DNA of 64,000 bases from Flavobacterium ginsengisoli (GTDB lineage: Bacteria; Bacteroidota; Bacteroidia; Flavobacteriales; Flavobacteriaceae), in NCBI RefSeq assembly GCF_029625315.1, contig NZ_CP121110.1, forward strand, positions 2,037,501 to 2,101,500, read 5' to 3'. Under the pieces are notes generated by a model. The model saw only the letters and a program-made list of their open reading frames with translations, was not told the origin of the DNA and ran no database searches. Below, in pieces: positions 12,235-23,712 of the stretch; position 1 is the stretch's first letter; each line of letters begins with the position of its first letter. Position numbers and translations under genes: made by a program.

Positions 12235-12251
12235 GTTCATAGACGAATACA

Positions 12252-12701
12252 TTATTCAACGCTTTGAATCGTATAATGTGTCTTATTAATCTCAAATTGA
12301 AATCCAGCTTTATTACCCATTAAATGATTTCCCAAAGGAGATTGTGGAGAAAGTGCAATGACATTGATTCCGTCAATTGTAATTTTAGGAAGTGCAACAC
12401 TTACATAGAGATAGATTCCGTTTGCTTTTACCAAACTTCCTAAAACAATATTTTCTGTCGTTTTTAGCGGATCTATCTTGTCTAAAATTGCTTTTTGCTC
12501 TAAAGCTTCTTTTAATTTATTTGTCAATTTTTCTTGCTCGATATGCATCATTGACAAAGCCGTTTCATGCTTATCGCCTGCAGAACCTTTGGCATCATTT
12601 TTTGAATCTTCTGTCAAACCCGAAATCATGTCTTTAAAAACATCAATTCGATCTTGAACCATTTGAGTGTAGTGAGAATATATTTTTTCTTTGAAAGTCA
12701 T
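12252..12701 (-). CDS. GreA/GreB-like C-terminal domain protein
   Basis: About 149 residues. The N-terminal half is charged and helical and may form a coiled coil (residues about 1-75). The C-terminal half (GSLVKANGIYLYVS ... ALSPQSPLGNHLMGNKAGFQFEI) resembles the FKBP-like C-terminal domain of GreA/GreB, with its SPLGxxLxGxKxG signature, although the N-terminal acidic tip is not recognisable. It may therefore bind RNA polymerase without transcript-cleavage activity. The ATG at 12701 (MTFKEKIYSHY) is preferred over an in-frame one at 12734, because the extra leader is unlike the rest. Convergent or overlapping neighbours are absent. Confidence 0.6.
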   Translation of the reverse strand: MTFKEKIYSHYTQMVQDRIDVFKDMISGLTEDSKNDAKGSAGDKHETALSMMHIEQEKLTNKLKEALEQKAILDKIDPLKTTENIVLGSLVKANGIYLYVSVALPKITIDGINVIALSPQSPLGNHLMGNKAGFQFEINKTHYTIQSVE

Positions 12702-12766
12702 TTTTTTTAAAGGTACTGAGGTTTTAAGGGACAAAGGTGCAAAGGTTTTTTTTCTTGGTCTAAATT

Positions 12767-13297
12767 TTATTCGAAAAAAGCTTTTGGGTATACTACTTCT
12801 CCGCTTACCCCTTTTAAACCATCTTCTGCTAACGCAATAACCATACAGTTTTCAGTGGGAACATCAAACGGCATTTTGATATTGTATTTTTCACAAAGCT
12901 CATATCCAAATTTTGGATAATAATCTTGATGCCCTAATAAAATAACCGATTTATAACCTAAGCTTTTTGCAATTTCATGTCCATGCAAAATGAGTTTAGA
13001 GCCTACTCCTTTTCCTTGAAATTCAGGCAAAACCGAAACTGGAGCAAGTGCTAGTGAAGGAAAAGTTTGAGATTCATTTTTTATCTCCAGTTTGGTAAAT
13101 AAAATATGACCTATAATATGATTATCAATTTCGGCAACAATAGACAGTTCTGGAATAAAAGCATCCGATTTTCTTAATCTTTCTACCAAAAACTGTTCTT
13201 TATGATCGCTGTATTCTTCCTTTTCGAAAGCTTTTTCAATCAAATGAAAAACACTTTCAAAATCGTTTTTATTTTCTTGACGTAATTTAATTTCCAT
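12767..13297 (-). CDS. GNAT family N-acetyltransferase
   Basis: A 176-residue single-domain GNAT. Motif A with the acetyl-CoA pyrophosphate loop is SVLPEFQGKGVGSKLI (about residues 88-103). The following YKSVILLGHQDYYPKFGYE is the usual C-terminal strand-turn region of YhbS-type members. The substrate cannot be told. The start at 13297 gives the expected first strand (MEIKLRQENKNDF). Confidence 0.85.
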   Translation of the reverse strand: MEIKLRQENKNDFESVFHLIEKAFEKEEYSDHKEQFLVERLRKSDAFIPELSIVAEIDNHIIGHILFTKLEIKNESQTFPSLALAPVSVLPEFQGKGVGSKLILHGHEIAKSLGYKSVILLGHQDYYPKFGYELCEKYNIKMPFDVPTENCMVIALAEDGLKGVSGEVVYPKAFFE

Positions 13298-13310
13298 TTT
13301 ATAAAATTAA

Positions 13311-13370
13311 AAAAAACAGCCACGAATTCACGAATCTACTCCAAAAAATTCATGAGTTCATGGCTGAAAA
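13311..13370 (-). terminator. GCCACGAATT-type inverted repeat acting as terminator
   Basis: CAGCCACGAATTCACGAAT pairs with ATTCATGAGTTCATGGCTG (three wobble positions), flanked by A8 and T8 tracts so that it can terminate on either strand. On the minus strand it follows the barrel gene that ends at 13430. It shares its core with the repeats at 34588 and 39341. Confidence 0.65.
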
Positions 13371-13429
13371 AAAAAGGCACATTCATTTAAAATGTTTTTG
13401 TGCCTAAGTATCTTTATGGCAAAGATCTC

Positions 13430-15182
13430 TTAAAAATCAAATTTATAATTTGCGCCTCCTAAAACCTGGAATCCTTGTACAGGATAATTCAACCATTTTT
13501 CGTAAGCTTGATTTCCGATATTATTTAATTTCAAGAAAAACGTTAATCTTTCGTTGAATTTATAACCTACATGCGCATTCGCATCAAAATAGCTTTTTAA
13601 AGTAATTGGCGTAGCATCGATTCCTAAAGAAGTATTTGTCTGCATATCTTTTCTTTCTCCAACATAAAATACATTCAATCCTGCATACCACTGCTTAGTA
13701 ATATTAACGTCTAAAGTCGAACTTAATTTCATTGTTGGCAAATTCCACGCTTCAACCGCATTATCTGTGTTATAACTATTAAAAGTTCCATTGATTCCGA
13801 AAGTTACATTTTGAGAGAAATCGGCTTTTAGTTCTGCATACAAACGGAACGTTCTAATATCTTCATAAACTACTCCAAATGAGTTCCCGAAAGCATAATC
13901 TTCGTTTGTAACAACTTCTGTGTAATCATTCGCTTTAAACAATGCTTTATTTTTCTCATTCAAATAAGAACCTGTCAAGTTATAATTTACATTGTTAGCC
14001 AATTTTCCTTTCAAACCAGCAAAAACATTGTATTGCGTGCTTGATGGACGCATGTTTAAAGTTGGAGATAAAAACGGATTATCTGTCACAAAATCTGCAT
14101 AAGAGTTTTGGTTTAAAGCTCCATTTACTCCAGTATAGAAAATCATTAAATCGCCAACCAATTTATAAGACGCATTCACTTTTGGATAGAAATAAAATTT
14201 ATTACCGCTGTTTTCAGAATCCGCGCTGTAATAAATTCCAGCTCCTAATTCTAGAGTCCACTCGTTTTCATTGACCACAAAACTTGGCTCGACTCCAACG
14301 TTTGTAAAGCTATATTTTAAAGCTTCTGTATTGTCTTGTAAATAATTATTCTTGAAAGAACCGCTTACGTGATCTACAATAACGTTTGTTTTAATTGCCT
14401 GATCCATTACATCAACTGTAAAAGTTGGCTTTACATAAAATCTATTTTCTGATGAAGAATAACTGTCTGAAAAGTGTGTAAATCTTGCTGAAAGCTTACT
14501 AAAAATACTTTCTGTAAATTCTGCATTTCCACCAAGTGAAATTGTGTTGTACGAATGATCTGGATTAATGCTGTTTACCAAATCGTAACGCTGATCTGGA
14601 ATTGTCGAACCAAAATCTGACGGAAGTCCGTACCAATTATAAATCTGGTTTTGGTAACCTAAATCAATGTTCCAGTTATTATCTCTGTTATTTTGACCGT
14701 AACCAATATTTATTGCTGTATCATAAAATTCATCATTCAATTCTACATCTTTGATTCCACCTTGAGAAGAGTGATGGCGAAACATTCCCGCCACATAATC
14801 ATTGTTTCCTAAATCTTGATTTACAAATAACTCAGCGTTTAAAGTGCTATAATTACCAACACCTACAGTCGCATAATTATTAAACAATCTTTCTTTTTTT
14901 GCTTTTTCTACGCCCTCCGCTTTTCCTTTAGAAGGTGTAAAAGTCGATGCCACAGGAACAGACAAAATACTGTATTTAATAACTTCTTTTGGCTGATTAC
15001 CGCTATCGTCAAGCGAAGGCGTTTCTTTCACTTTAAAAGCATCTGAAATAGTCGGCGAATAAGGTTTTACTACGTTTACAGTTTCAGTCCCGATCGTTTC
15101 ATTTTTCTTTTGCGCAATCGAAAACTGAGCTGACAAATAATACTAACAAAATGATTATTTTATGTCGGCAGTTTAATTTCAT
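13430..15182 (-). CDS. TonB-dependent-receptor-like outer-membrane beta-barrel protein (frame break at 15129-15134)
   Basis: About 583 residues. After correction the start is ATG at 15182 (MKLNCRHKIIIL...), giving a signal peptide that ends near AAQFSIAQ. The mature part is a long series of amphipathic beta-strands ending in a typical barrel terminus (VGYKFNERLTFFLKLNNIGNQAYEKW ... GANYKFDF). That tail is the hallmark of TonB-dependent receptors, but no plug domain is evident: the N-terminal ~80 residues are unlike a plug. GCTGAC at 15129 stands for an expected GCTGC (minus GCAGC); the extra base puts a stop in the signal-peptide frame. The ligand is unknown. Confidence 0.7.
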
Positions 15183-15323
15183 ATTTATATTATTGTGTAA
15201 AATGTTGTTTGCAAAATGTAAAATGTGTTTTCAACCAATATTCTCTTTTCACATTTACATCTTTCTTTTCACATTTCACTTTTTACATTATCTAATTTTC
15301 TAATTATCTCAATTATCTAATTT
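15183..15323. other. Low-complexity spacer with AAATGTAAAATG repeats
   Basis: The gap between PhzF and the barrel gene is built of repeated AAAATGTAAAATGTG and TTTTCACATTTACATCTTTC segments that can fold back on each other. A related stretch occurs at 16197-16278 on the other side of phzF. Confidence 0.5.
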
Positions 15324-16187
15324 CTAAGCTTCCCATTCTCCTTTGGCCACAAACTGAGCTTTTCCTCCTATTCTAATATCGAACTGTTCCCCGTTTAGTT
15401 TTCCATTAAAATAGATCTCAGACGGACGCCCGATGTAATCTCCTTGATGATTTGTCAATTCAAATTCAGGTTTATGATATTTTAATAAAAAAGCCTGTAA
15501 ACAGGTACTTGCGCTTCCTGTTGCAGCATCTTCTACCAATTGATTATGCTCAATACACAACATTCTGCTGAACAATTTTTCTCCTTCTAAATAATAAAAG
15601 TATAAACCTCTGTGGTCTGTTTTACAGTGCTGTTTCATCCATTCATCAGCTTTGTCTTTATCCAAAACCAAATTTTCCAAAGCTCTTTTACTGCTTAATC
15701 CAACCATTACAAAAGCACTTCCTGTTGTGACTTCCTGAATTGGAAACTGATTTTCGAAATCACTTACTTTCAAGTTGCTGAAAAAAGTAAAATCTATTTT
15801 TGAAAAAGTATCCCAAAACTTTGGCTGAGCCGCTTTTAACCAAATCAAATCGTCTGATTTATTGATTGAAATTGGTCCAATTGGCACTTCTAATTTTATT
15901 TCATTAGGAGCATTTTCAAAGATTTTGTTCATCAAAACCCAAGAAGTTCCAATAATCGGATGTCCCGCAAACTGCATTTCGTGCGCTGGCGTAAAAATTC
16001 TAATTTCTGCTTTATTATTGGCTTTATCCAGTTTGGTGACAAATGTGCTTTCTGCAAAATTAATCTCGCGTGCCATCTGCTGCATTTGTGCTGTACTTAG
16101 ATTTTCTGCATCCATAAAAACCGCCAGCTGATTTCCAGCATATTTTTTATTGGCAAAAACATCAACTATATAAAAAGGTAAACTCAT
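15324..16187 (-). CDS. PhzF family isomerase
   Basis: A 287-residue protein of the PhzF / diaminopimelate-epimerase-like fold. It starts with the typical LPFYIVDVFANKKYAGNQLAVF and has the catalytic Glu in EINFAESTFV (about residue 46). The second half has the family phosphate/turn segment EDAATGSASTCLQAFLL (about 226-242). Members in bacteria without phenazine genes have unknown substrates, and no phenazine genes are near. No frame break. Confidence 0.88.
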   Translation of the reverse strand: MSLPFYIVDVFANKKYAGNQLAVFMDAENLSTAQMQQMAREINFAESTFVTKLDKANNKAEIRIFTPAHEMQFAGHPIIGTSWVLMNKIFENAPNEIKLEVPIGPISINKSDDLIWLKAAQPKFWDTFSKIDFTFFSNLKVSDFENQFPIQEVTTGSAFVMVGLSSKRALENLVLDKDKADEWMKQHCKTDHRGLYFYYLEGEKLFSRMLCIEHNQLVEDAATGSASTCLQAFLLKYHKPEFELTNHQGDYIGRPSEIYFNGKLNGEQFDIRIGGKAQFVAKGEWEA

Positions 16188-16319
16188 TGTTTTTTCTTGT
16201 AAAATGTAATTTGTGAGATGTAAAATGTTTTTCGTTATTTTCTATTTCACAGAAAACATTTCACTTTTCACTACTTAAACTATCTATTAATCGACGAATT
16301 TGTTTTTGATTCTTCCGAT

Positions 16320-19298
16320 TTAATTCGTCGCTAATTCTTTTTTCGCTTCTTCGACAACATCTGGATAATCTGTAAAGTTGTTAATTACGTTATCCAAAAT
16401 ATAAGTTGCTTGATAGCTGTCTTTCAATCCGTAGAAGTTTTTCGCCATTAACACCAAACCTTTCGCTCCATAATATTTATAAGCAGAATAGCTTTTTGCC
16501 AGTTTTTGAACTGCCGTATTCGAAGCTTCATATTTTCCTTCTTTTGTTTTGAAATACGCATCATAATACAAAGCTTCTGCCGCTAATTCTCCTTTTGAAG
16601 TAGCTGAAAGTTTTGCATAAGCCGCTTTTGCTTTATCTTCATTTCCTGTTTGCATTGCTGCACGTGCTACAATAATTTGCGCATCTGCTTTTACGCCTGC
16701 ATCCGATTTAGGATTTTCTAATACTTTTTCAGCAAACAACTACAGAACGGTCATAATCTTTTTTGTCGTAATAACATTTCATTAAGTTAGCTTGTGCAAA
16801 AGTTTTATTCTGAGGATAATCGGCTTCACTTTCTAATCTTGTTAGAACCGGAATTGCTTTATCACAATCTTTTGTTTTCAAATAAATCTGAGCCAATCTG
16901 TTTAAAGCTTGCTCTGTAAACTCGTTTCTAGGCTGATCAATTACAAACTGATAATTTGCAATAGACTTAGTTTCAGAACCTTCTGCATAAGTAAGCTGAG
17001 CCAGATAGAAATTTGCTTCAAGCGCATGCATTCCGTTCGGGAATTTAGAAACGTAACCCGCGAAACCAGTAATTGCTTGTTTCGAATTATTTTGACTGTA
17101 TTGTTTAAAAGCTGCATCGTAAGTATCATTATCCAATTCTGCATCTGTAACGGCAACGAAATCTAATGTACGAACCCAAGTTGCATATTCGTCTACTTTT
17201 CCAGAGTCTACATAAATTAATCGTGCTGTAGCTACTGCTTCTAAAGCTTCTGGAGTTTTCGGGAATTCGGCGACAACTTTTTTAAATTTTGTTAAAGCCT
17301 GTTGATCACGATCTGAATTATAATAAATCAAACCTTGTTTCAAAATTGCTTTTGAAGTAAAAGATCCGTTATTAAATTCAGAAATCAATTGATCATAAGT
17401 TTTAATTGCTTGATCGTTTTTCTTTTCAGCAACATAAGTATTTCCTAATTCAAACAAAGCATCGTCACGGTAAGATGACTTTTTGTACATCTGAAGGAAA
17501 TTATTTAACTCATCGACTTTCTTATCATTTTTAGACATAAATCCGTAAGAAAGTGCTTTTTGGAATTGAGCATAATCTGCGTCTACACCTTTTGCGGCCA
17601 ATTGCTTTTGCGTAAGCTTCGTTTGCTGCGCTATATTTTGAAGTTACAAAACGGCAATCTCCCAAACGTAAATAAGAATCGTTTAAACGAACTTTGTCTG
17701 AAGGCGAATTATCAATCTGAGCCTGAAAAGAATTTGTCTGCCTGATCATAATCTTTCAGTTTAAAGTACGTGTAACCAATATTATAATTAATGTTCTTAT
17801 ATTCGTCTGTAGATTTTGCGGCAAGCCATTCCAGCAAACTGTTTATACGTTAGAAGAGCATTTTGCATATCATCATTTAGATATTCTGTTTCTGCTTTCC
17901 AGAAAGTGGCACGCGCTGTAAACTCAGGAGTTTTTTGTTCACTGATAGCACTTTTGAACATTTTACCCGCTTCTTGGTAATTATTTTCGTTGTACAATTC
18001 TAATCCGCGGTAAAAAGCACTTTTTGGTATGTCGCTTTATTTTCTGCACTTCTATTTTTTTCTAATAAAACTAAAGCCTCTTTATAGTTTTTAGAAGAAA
18101 TATAAGAATCAACCAATAGTTTTTCTACTTCTGAACGACTTGAATTGTTTGGATATTTTTTAAGGAAATCTAATAAAATACCAGGAACAGCCTGATAAGC
18201 GTTTCCGATATCATAACTCAATTTAGCATAATTTAAAGCCGCATCTTCTTGAATTTGAGTATTAAAATCCATTTCAGAAGCATTTTTAAAGGCGTTTAAA
18301 GCTTCTTGCTTTTTACCTGTATTTAAATAGCTTAAACCTAAATGATAATAGGCATTCTGAGCCACAAAATCTTTTCCTTCAATAATTTTATTGAACTGAG
18401 AAATCGCTTTCTCATACTCTTTTTGCTCATAATACGCATAACCTAATTGGTAGAAATCGGTATTGTTCCATTTTCCTTTTTTACCCGCATATTGTTCTAA
18501 ATACGGAATTGCTTTTCCGTATTGTTTTAAGTTGAAATAACTTTCTCCGATGATTTTATTCAGTTCCGATTTTTCAATATCGTTCGATTTGTTCATGGCT
18601 ACCAATCCTAAATCAATCGCTTTTTGGAAATTTCCTAACTTGAAATTCATATCAGCCTGATAATAAGAAAGCTTTTCTTTGTATTTTTCTTCACCCGAAA
18701 CCTCATCAAAATACTTCGTTGCTTCTTTGTAATCGTCACCTTCATAAGCCATAAATCCTAAATAATATTTGGCTTGAGAACCATATTCTTTAGAGTTTAC
18801 TACTTTATTAAAATAGTTAGTTGCTTCTTTTTTCTTTTTAGCATTAAAATAGCTATAGCCTTTCATGAAGTTAAACTTATCCGATTCTGTTTTACTCATA
18901 TAGCTTTCGTCAACTTTATCAAACCACTGCAAAGCTTTTGGATAATTTCCTTGTTCGAAGAAATATTGTGCGACCTCAATATAAGCCTGATTCTGTTTGG
19001 TACTAGTCGGATAATCATTTACAAATTGCTCTACCAAAGCATCGGCATTTGCTTTATTGGTTCTAATGGCAGAATTAGCAATATAGAAAGCACAGTCAGA
19101 CTGTACTTCTTCATTTGTTGTATTGTTTTTTACTTTTTCAAAAATCAATTGTGCCGAAGCATATTGTTTGTCGTTATATAAAGCCAGTGCTTTGTCAAAA
19201 TCCTTTAATTCGTACGTATAAATAGCCGATTTTTGTGCCGAAGCTATAGACGAGGCAAGGAAAATTTGGAATAAAAAGAACCTGGAAAGTTTACGCAT
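16320..19298 (-). CDS. Large exported TPR protein (breaks near 16732, 17594, 17736, 17821 and 18017)
   Basis: About 992 residues after correction. An N-terminal signal peptide (MRKLSRFFLFQIFLASSIASA) is followed by more than 15 tetratricopeptide-like helical pairs (for example ALQWFDKVDESYMSKTESDKF and AISQFNKIIEGKDFVAQNAYY). Such proteins act as periplasmic or outer-membrane scaffolds; a specific role is not evident. Five frame changes divide it. GCAAGC at 17821 and GTCTGC at 17736 are clear GCWGC insertions. GCAC at 18017 looks like GCTGC with a base lost and one changed. The events at 16732 and 17594 are less certain. Summed, they restore one frame. ftsE lies divergently upstream. Confidence 0.8.
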
Positions 19299-19629
19299 TT
19301 TAGTAATATTTAGTATTCAAATGTATCATTTTATACGGGTTATAACGAAACGTTTTGAGGTTTTATTATGAACAAATTACGAAACTGCTCGCTATTTTAC
19401 GCTTTAAAAAACTTCAAATTATTGGTTCTCAAACTTTCTAAAACAAATAATAAAAACCTACTAAACACCATTGGATATTTTAAGCGTAAGAAAACTTTCC
19501 TGCTATTTATCAAATGAACTTATATTGATTATACAGTTTGGTTTTTAAACTTTTTCCTAAGAAATGATTCAAAATTATTTTGAATACAAGCGTTATCTTA
19601 TTACTTTTACCATTCAAACCAATTTTATT
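19299..19629. other. Divergent intergenic region between the TPR gene and ftsE
   Basis: About 330 bases without a gene. It must contain promoters for both directions. I could not place a convincing TAnnTTTG box on either strand. Confidence 0.4.
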
Positions 19630-20319
19630 ATGTCACAAACCGTACTATCTCTTAAAGAAGTCACTATATATCAAGAAGGAAGAAAAATTATATCTCACAT
19701 TAACTTAGATGTTAATCATGGTGAGTTCATCTACATTATCGGGAAAACCGGTTCTGGAAAAAGTAGTTTTCTTAAAACTTTATATGCTGATCTACCGTTA
19801 ATTGAAGGCGAAGGGCATATTGTTGAATTTGATTTGGCAACTTTAAAAGAAAACGACATTCCTTATTTAAGACGTAAAATTGGTATTGTATTCCAAGACT
19901 TCAAACTGCTTCCAGACCGTTCTATTAAAGACAACATGCTTTTTGTTTTGAGAGCTACAGGATGGACTGAAAAAGAAGCTATGCAACACAAAATTGATGA
20001 AGTTTTGGACAAAGTAGGAATGAAAGATTTTATGAACAAAATGCCTCATCAACTTTCTGGAGGAGAACAGCAGCGTGTTGCAATTGCAAGAGCGCTTCTT
20101 AATGATCCAGAATTTATTTTAGCCGATGAGCCAACAGGAAATCTTGATCCTCAAACTAGTTCTGAAGTTTTAGAAGTTTTAAAAGCGATCAATGCCGCAG
20201 GTAAAACTGTGATTATGGCGACTCATGATTATGCTTTATTGATGAAATTTCCATCTAAAACCTTAAAATGCGAAGATGAAAGAATCTTCGAAGTGGTGCA
20301 AAAGAAGCGTATAATCTAA
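19630..20319 (+). CDS. ftsE: FtsE-type ABC transporter ATPase
   Basis: ATPase of the FtsEX complex, which controls peptidoglycan hydrolases at division. Walker A is GKTGSGKSS, the signature is [15 protein letters not shown], Walker B is [12 protein letters not shown] and the H-loop is MATHDY. Length about 229 residues, as expected for FtsE. The ATG at 19630 ([15 protein letters not shown]) is chosen over an upstream in-frame ATG at 19564 because it matches the family N-terminus. No ftsX is adjacent, which is common in Bacteroidetes. Confidence 0.88.
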   Translation: MSQTVLSLKEVTIYQEGRKIISHINLDVNHGEFIYIIGKTGSGKSSFLKTLYADLPLIEGEGHIVEFDLATLKENDIPYLRRKIGIVFQDFKLLPDRSIKDNMLFVLRATGWTEKEAMQHKIDEVLDKVGMKDFMNKMPHQLSGGEQQRVAIARALLNDPEFILADEPTGNLDPQTSSEVLEVLKAINAAGKTVIMATHDYALLMKFPSKTLKCEDERIFEVVQKKRII

Positions 20320-21156
20320 ACTCTACTTTTTCAAAAATCAGGATATCCTGAAAATCGTGCAAACCTTTCTGTGATTGGCCTGCCCATGTTCCGTATATCT
20401 TATTTTCTAATTTTAGACTGCTATTTTTAAGCATTTGAGCAAGAAATTCTTCTTTGAAAGCAATATTCGCTGATGTAACTTTTTCACTCATAAGCCTATA
20501 TCCTTCTCTTCCATAAGAAAAACAAAAACTTTTATTTACATTCGAAATATAGTTTTCATTTTCATCATTGTAGAGAAAAAAGTAGATAGACATCTGCCTC
20601 CTGGTTTCAAAACTCGGTAAATTTCATTTAGATAATTTTGGACTTCCTTTGGTTGCATGTGTGTAAAAACTGAAAACAAGAAAACGCTGTCAAAAGAATT
20701 GTCTTCATAAGGAAATATGAAATCTTCTGCTTTTTGATCTGTTAAAGAGTACAAATCATTATTCAACGAAACATGCTTAAATGTGAAGTTTGGAAAATCT
20801 GTGGTGATCTGATTTTGGCACCAGTCAATTCCTTTTTTTACAACGTCAAAACCCTCATAACTTCCCTCTTTTGACAAATATTGCGTCAATGCAACTGCAG
20901 CACGACCAATTCCACAACCTACATCAAGCACTGTATCGTCAGGCTTTAACGAAATATATTCTTTTAAAAGCCGCAAATGGTGTTTTCCTTGCAAAATAAA
21001 ATCGCCTGAACCTATAAAAATATCTCCTTTTTTAGGAACATATTTGTTTTTTTTGCCCTTTATTATATCCCAAAAATCTGCTGGAGCGTAATAAATTTTA
21101 CGAACAAGTAATCTTGAATTTGGCGAAATAGAATAATAAAGCGACCTTAAATTCAT
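20255..21156 (-). CDS. Class I SAM-dependent methyltransferase (frame break near 20594-20597)
   Basis: The Rossmann methyltransferase core is clear: motif I VLDVGCGIGRAAVALTQYL (about residues 79-97), an acidic loop and FKHVSLNN, then DSVFLFSVFTHMQ and the KPGG post-core motif. The frame then changes where the minus strand reads GGCAGATG; GGCAGCATG would restore it and continue as MSIYFFLYNDENENYI. The corrected protein runs to 20255, overlapping the 3' end of ftsE by 65 bases, but its last ~20 residues look unnatural, so the true end may be nearer 20316. It sits at the edge of the glycan locus and may methylate a sugar. Confidence 0.75.
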
Positions 21157-21248
21157 TTTAAATTTATCTTTTTTAAAATTTAATCAACTTAATAGAATAG
21201 TAAAATAAAAAGCATTTCCTTTACAAATATATTTTAAAAAGGTTATTA

Positions 21249-22130
21249 ATGCTTTCCATTTTAATTCCAATTTACAATTATAATGTTTTACCGCTTGTAA
21301 GCGAGCTCGTAAAGCAATGCACTTCTTGTGGGATTATTTTTGAAATTCTTTGCTTTGACGATGCCTCAAGTCTTTTTACAATTGAAAATCAAAAAATTGA
21401 TCAATTTCAAAATTGCTCTTTTGTTGTTTTAGAGAAAAATATTGGAAGAAGTGCTATTCGAAATTTATTAGCCAAAAAAGCCTTTTACGAAAATTTACTT
21501 TTTCTGGATGCCGATACGATGCCAATAGGAAAAGATTTTATTTCAAACTACATTTCTTATATCGATAATGAAGAAAAAATAGTCTACGGAGGAATTTTAT
21601 ATGAAAGTTCTAAACCTTTAAAAAGTGAACTTTTAAGATGGTTTTACGGAAAAGAAAGAGAAGCTCTACCCGTTTCTGAGCGCATAAAAAATCCGTATCT
21701 TTCTTTCTTGACTTTAAACTTTCTCATTAAAAAAAGCATTTTTTCTAAAGTAAGATTTAACGAAGAAATTCCAAATCTGAGACACGAAGACACCTTGTTC
21801 TCTTTTGATCTAAAACAAAATCAAATTAAGATTATTCATATTGATAATCCGGTTTTTCATCTTGGTTTAGAAGACAGCAAAACATTTTTGAGAAAATCTG
21901 AAGAAGCTATCTTAGGTTTAAAAAATTTAGTCGATTCGAATTTAATTTCACCAGATTACATTAAACTGTCTCATTATTTTCAAATCATTAAAAAATATCA
22001 TCTTACAGCTTTAATCGCTGTCGGTTTTAAGATTTTTAGACCTTTATTGGAAAAACAATTATTAAGTAAAAAGCCTTCGCTTTTTCTTTTTGATATTTAT
22101 CGTCTTGGATACTATTCTACTTTAAATTAG
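21249..22130 (+). CDS. Glycosyltransferase family 2
   Basis: A 293-residue GT-A fold enzyme. The N-terminus MLSILIPIYNYNVLPL is typical of GT2. A DDAS motif (about residues 37-40) and the DxD-type metal site FLDADT (about 93-98) follow, with the acceptor-side PNLRHEDTLFSFDL near 180. It lacks a membrane segment. It is convergent with the GT4 gene, overlapping it by 14 bases once that gene is corrected. Sugar and acceptor cannot be told. Confidence 0.85.
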   Translation: MLSILIPIYNYNVLPLVSELVKQCTSCGIIFEILCFDDASSLFTIENQKIDQFQNCSFVVLEKNIGRSAIRNLLAKKAFYENLLFLDADTMPIGKDFISNYISYIDNEEKIVYGGILYESSKPLKSELLRWFYGKEREALPVSERIKNPYLSFLTLNFLIKKSIFSKVRFNEEIPNLRHEDTLFSFDLKQNQIKIIHIDNPVFHLGLEDSKTFLRKSEEAILGLKNLVDSNLISPDYIKLSHYFQIIKKYHLTALIAVGFKIFRPLLEKQLLSKKPSLFLFDIYRLGYYSTLN

Positions 22131-23204
22131 TTTTTACAATTTCTTCAAAGAAATTTTTCCATTGTTGCATTATAATATCAATATCATACTTTTGAACACT
22201 TTCTTGGGCTTTTACTCCCATTTTTTTCGTAACATTTCGTCTTCGATTAATAAACTTAATTTTTCAATGAAAGACGTTTCATCATCTTCTTCAATAAGAA
22301 AACCATTCTCATTATTTCTAATAATGGCTTTTGGACCTACAGGGCAATCATAAGCCACACAAGGAAGACCAATAGCCATAGCTTCAATTAACACCATTGG
22401 CAACGCTTCATTTCGAGAAGTCATTACCAATATTGAAGCCGATTTATAGATTTCCTGAATATTATGCACCGGATTAGAGAATGTAATATTTTTATCACTC
22501 TGCTGCTTTTCAAGCTGAAGTGTTTTATTTGATTTTCCAAAAATTTCCAATTTCCATTCTGGATATTTCTGTACTATCAATGGCCACATTTTCAATATTC
22601 TGTCAATTCCTTTTTCATAAGAATGTCTGGCAACCATTATAATTTTCTTTTCTTCCAATTCTGCAGTTTGGATCATTTTAAACCATAACGGATTAGAAAT
22701 TACTCTTCCGTTTTTAATAGACCATTCTTCTAAACTTTCTTTTGATAATGCAACGAAAAATAAAAATTTAGAAGCACAGTAGTTCCGATATTCATATTTT
22801 AATTTACCCGTAAATCTCCCAAAAAATGTTTTTCTATATTCATTAAATCTTGAGCCATGAGCTTCAAATATAATAGGAACGTCTGTTTTTAAAAATAATG
22901 GAATTGAAAATGATTTTAATGCAAAGTCAGAGATGATTATGCAATCAGGTTGTAATAGACTAATGTATTTTTGAAGTTGTTTTTTATATTCAATCAAATT
23001 CAAAAGTTTACCTTTTTTTAATGAAATATCGTAAAAACTTATTGCTTTATTAAATTCGAAAAACACATCTGAATCCCCATCATTCTGCGTGATGATAGAA
23101 ATTTGATAATTCCATTTTTTTATTAAATAATCTGTTTTTACAGAAAGTACGCGCTGAACCCCTCCTTCTTCATTAATTCTTTGGGTGATGTATAATAACC
23201 TCAT
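22117..23204 (-). CDS. Glycosyltransferase family 4 (homopolymer frame break near 22222)
   Basis: A GT-B enzyme of about 362 residues. It has the N-terminal loop of GT4 (RLLYITQRINEEGGVQRV), VARHSYEKGIDRILKMWP in the linker, and the nucleotide-sugar site SRNEALPMVLIEAMAIGLPCVAYDCPVGP (E-x7-E type, about residues 266-294). The frame stops at LRKKWE because a run of seven A should be eight; adding one gives a tail ending in WKNFFEEIVKTNLK and a stop at 22117. The start overlaps the fdtA stop (ATGA), so the two are cotranslated. Confidence 0.85.
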
Positions 23205-23608
23205 TTTTTAAACATCAAAAATTTGTCATAATCTCTTATGTAATCATCTTCATCAAAAACATCTGATGCTAAAACAAGACATACAGCTCCAGAAGAAAAA
23301 TCTTCAAGTTCACGCCACAATCCATTGACTAAATGCAATCCCACATCTGGCTTATTTAGTAAAATTTTAGTTTTTTGAAAACCATCATCCAATGTAACAT
23401 AAAAACTGCCACTAAGCGCCACTAAAATTTCATGCTGTTCTATATGCGAATGGCCTCCTCGAAAAGCATTGCTCGGGATATCAAAAAGGTAATAAATTCG
23501 CTTAAACTCAAAAGGTAAAATATCATTTTGTATAAAAGCCAAATTACCTCTAACATCCTCTACTACCGGAAATTTTATGTATTGAATATCATTAATTGTC
23601 GTTTCCAT
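23201..23608 (-). CDS. fdtA: FdtA/QdtA-type dTDP-4-keto-6-deoxyglucose 3,4-ketoisomerase
   Basis: A 135-residue cupin that moves the keto group of dTDP-4-keto-6-deoxyglucose from C4 to C3, the entry step to dTDP-Fucp3NAc or Quip3NAc sugars. The family pattern is visible: VVEDVRGNLAFIQ, then RIYYLFDIPSNAFRGGHSHIEQHEILVALSGSF with the HSH and HE residues, and the closing DYIRDYDKFL. It heads a two-gene unit with the GT4 gene. The aminotransferase fdtB is at 26170. Whether the product is the Fuc or Qui epimer cannot be told from sequence. Confidence 0.85.
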   Translation of the reverse strand: METTINDIQYIKFPVVEDVRGNLAFIQNDILPFEFKRIYYLFDIPSNAFRGGHSHIEQHEILVALSGSFYVTLDDGFQKTKILLNKPDVGLHLVNGLWRELEDFSSGAVCLVLASDVFDEDDYIRDYDKFLMFKK

Positions 23609-23712
23609 ATTACTATTTTAAAACATTCCTCAAAATGCTTGTTAATGATATATGCCTTTAGATCGCAAATATTAATTATTGATTTCTTAATTTCGTATCA
23701 AATATAACATTA

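Larger units (their letters stand above)
11769..12251. other. Gene-free 480-base gap upstream of asnB paralogue 2, with two hairpins
   Basis: The gap holds no supportable gene. It contains two perfect hairpins (listed separately). Between them is a stretch (about 12105-12170) reading TTGCGAAGATTTCTCGTTCC and CGAAATGACAAAC, which resembles dispersed intergenic sequence in Bacteroidetes genomes. The promoter of asnB should lie near 11770-11850, but no consensus box was recognised. Confidence 0.5.

Noticed and set aside
17560..19181. Plus-strand open frames opposite the TPR gene
   Set aside because: Antisense to a Lys/Ala/Tyr-rich repeat protein; no start context or homology.
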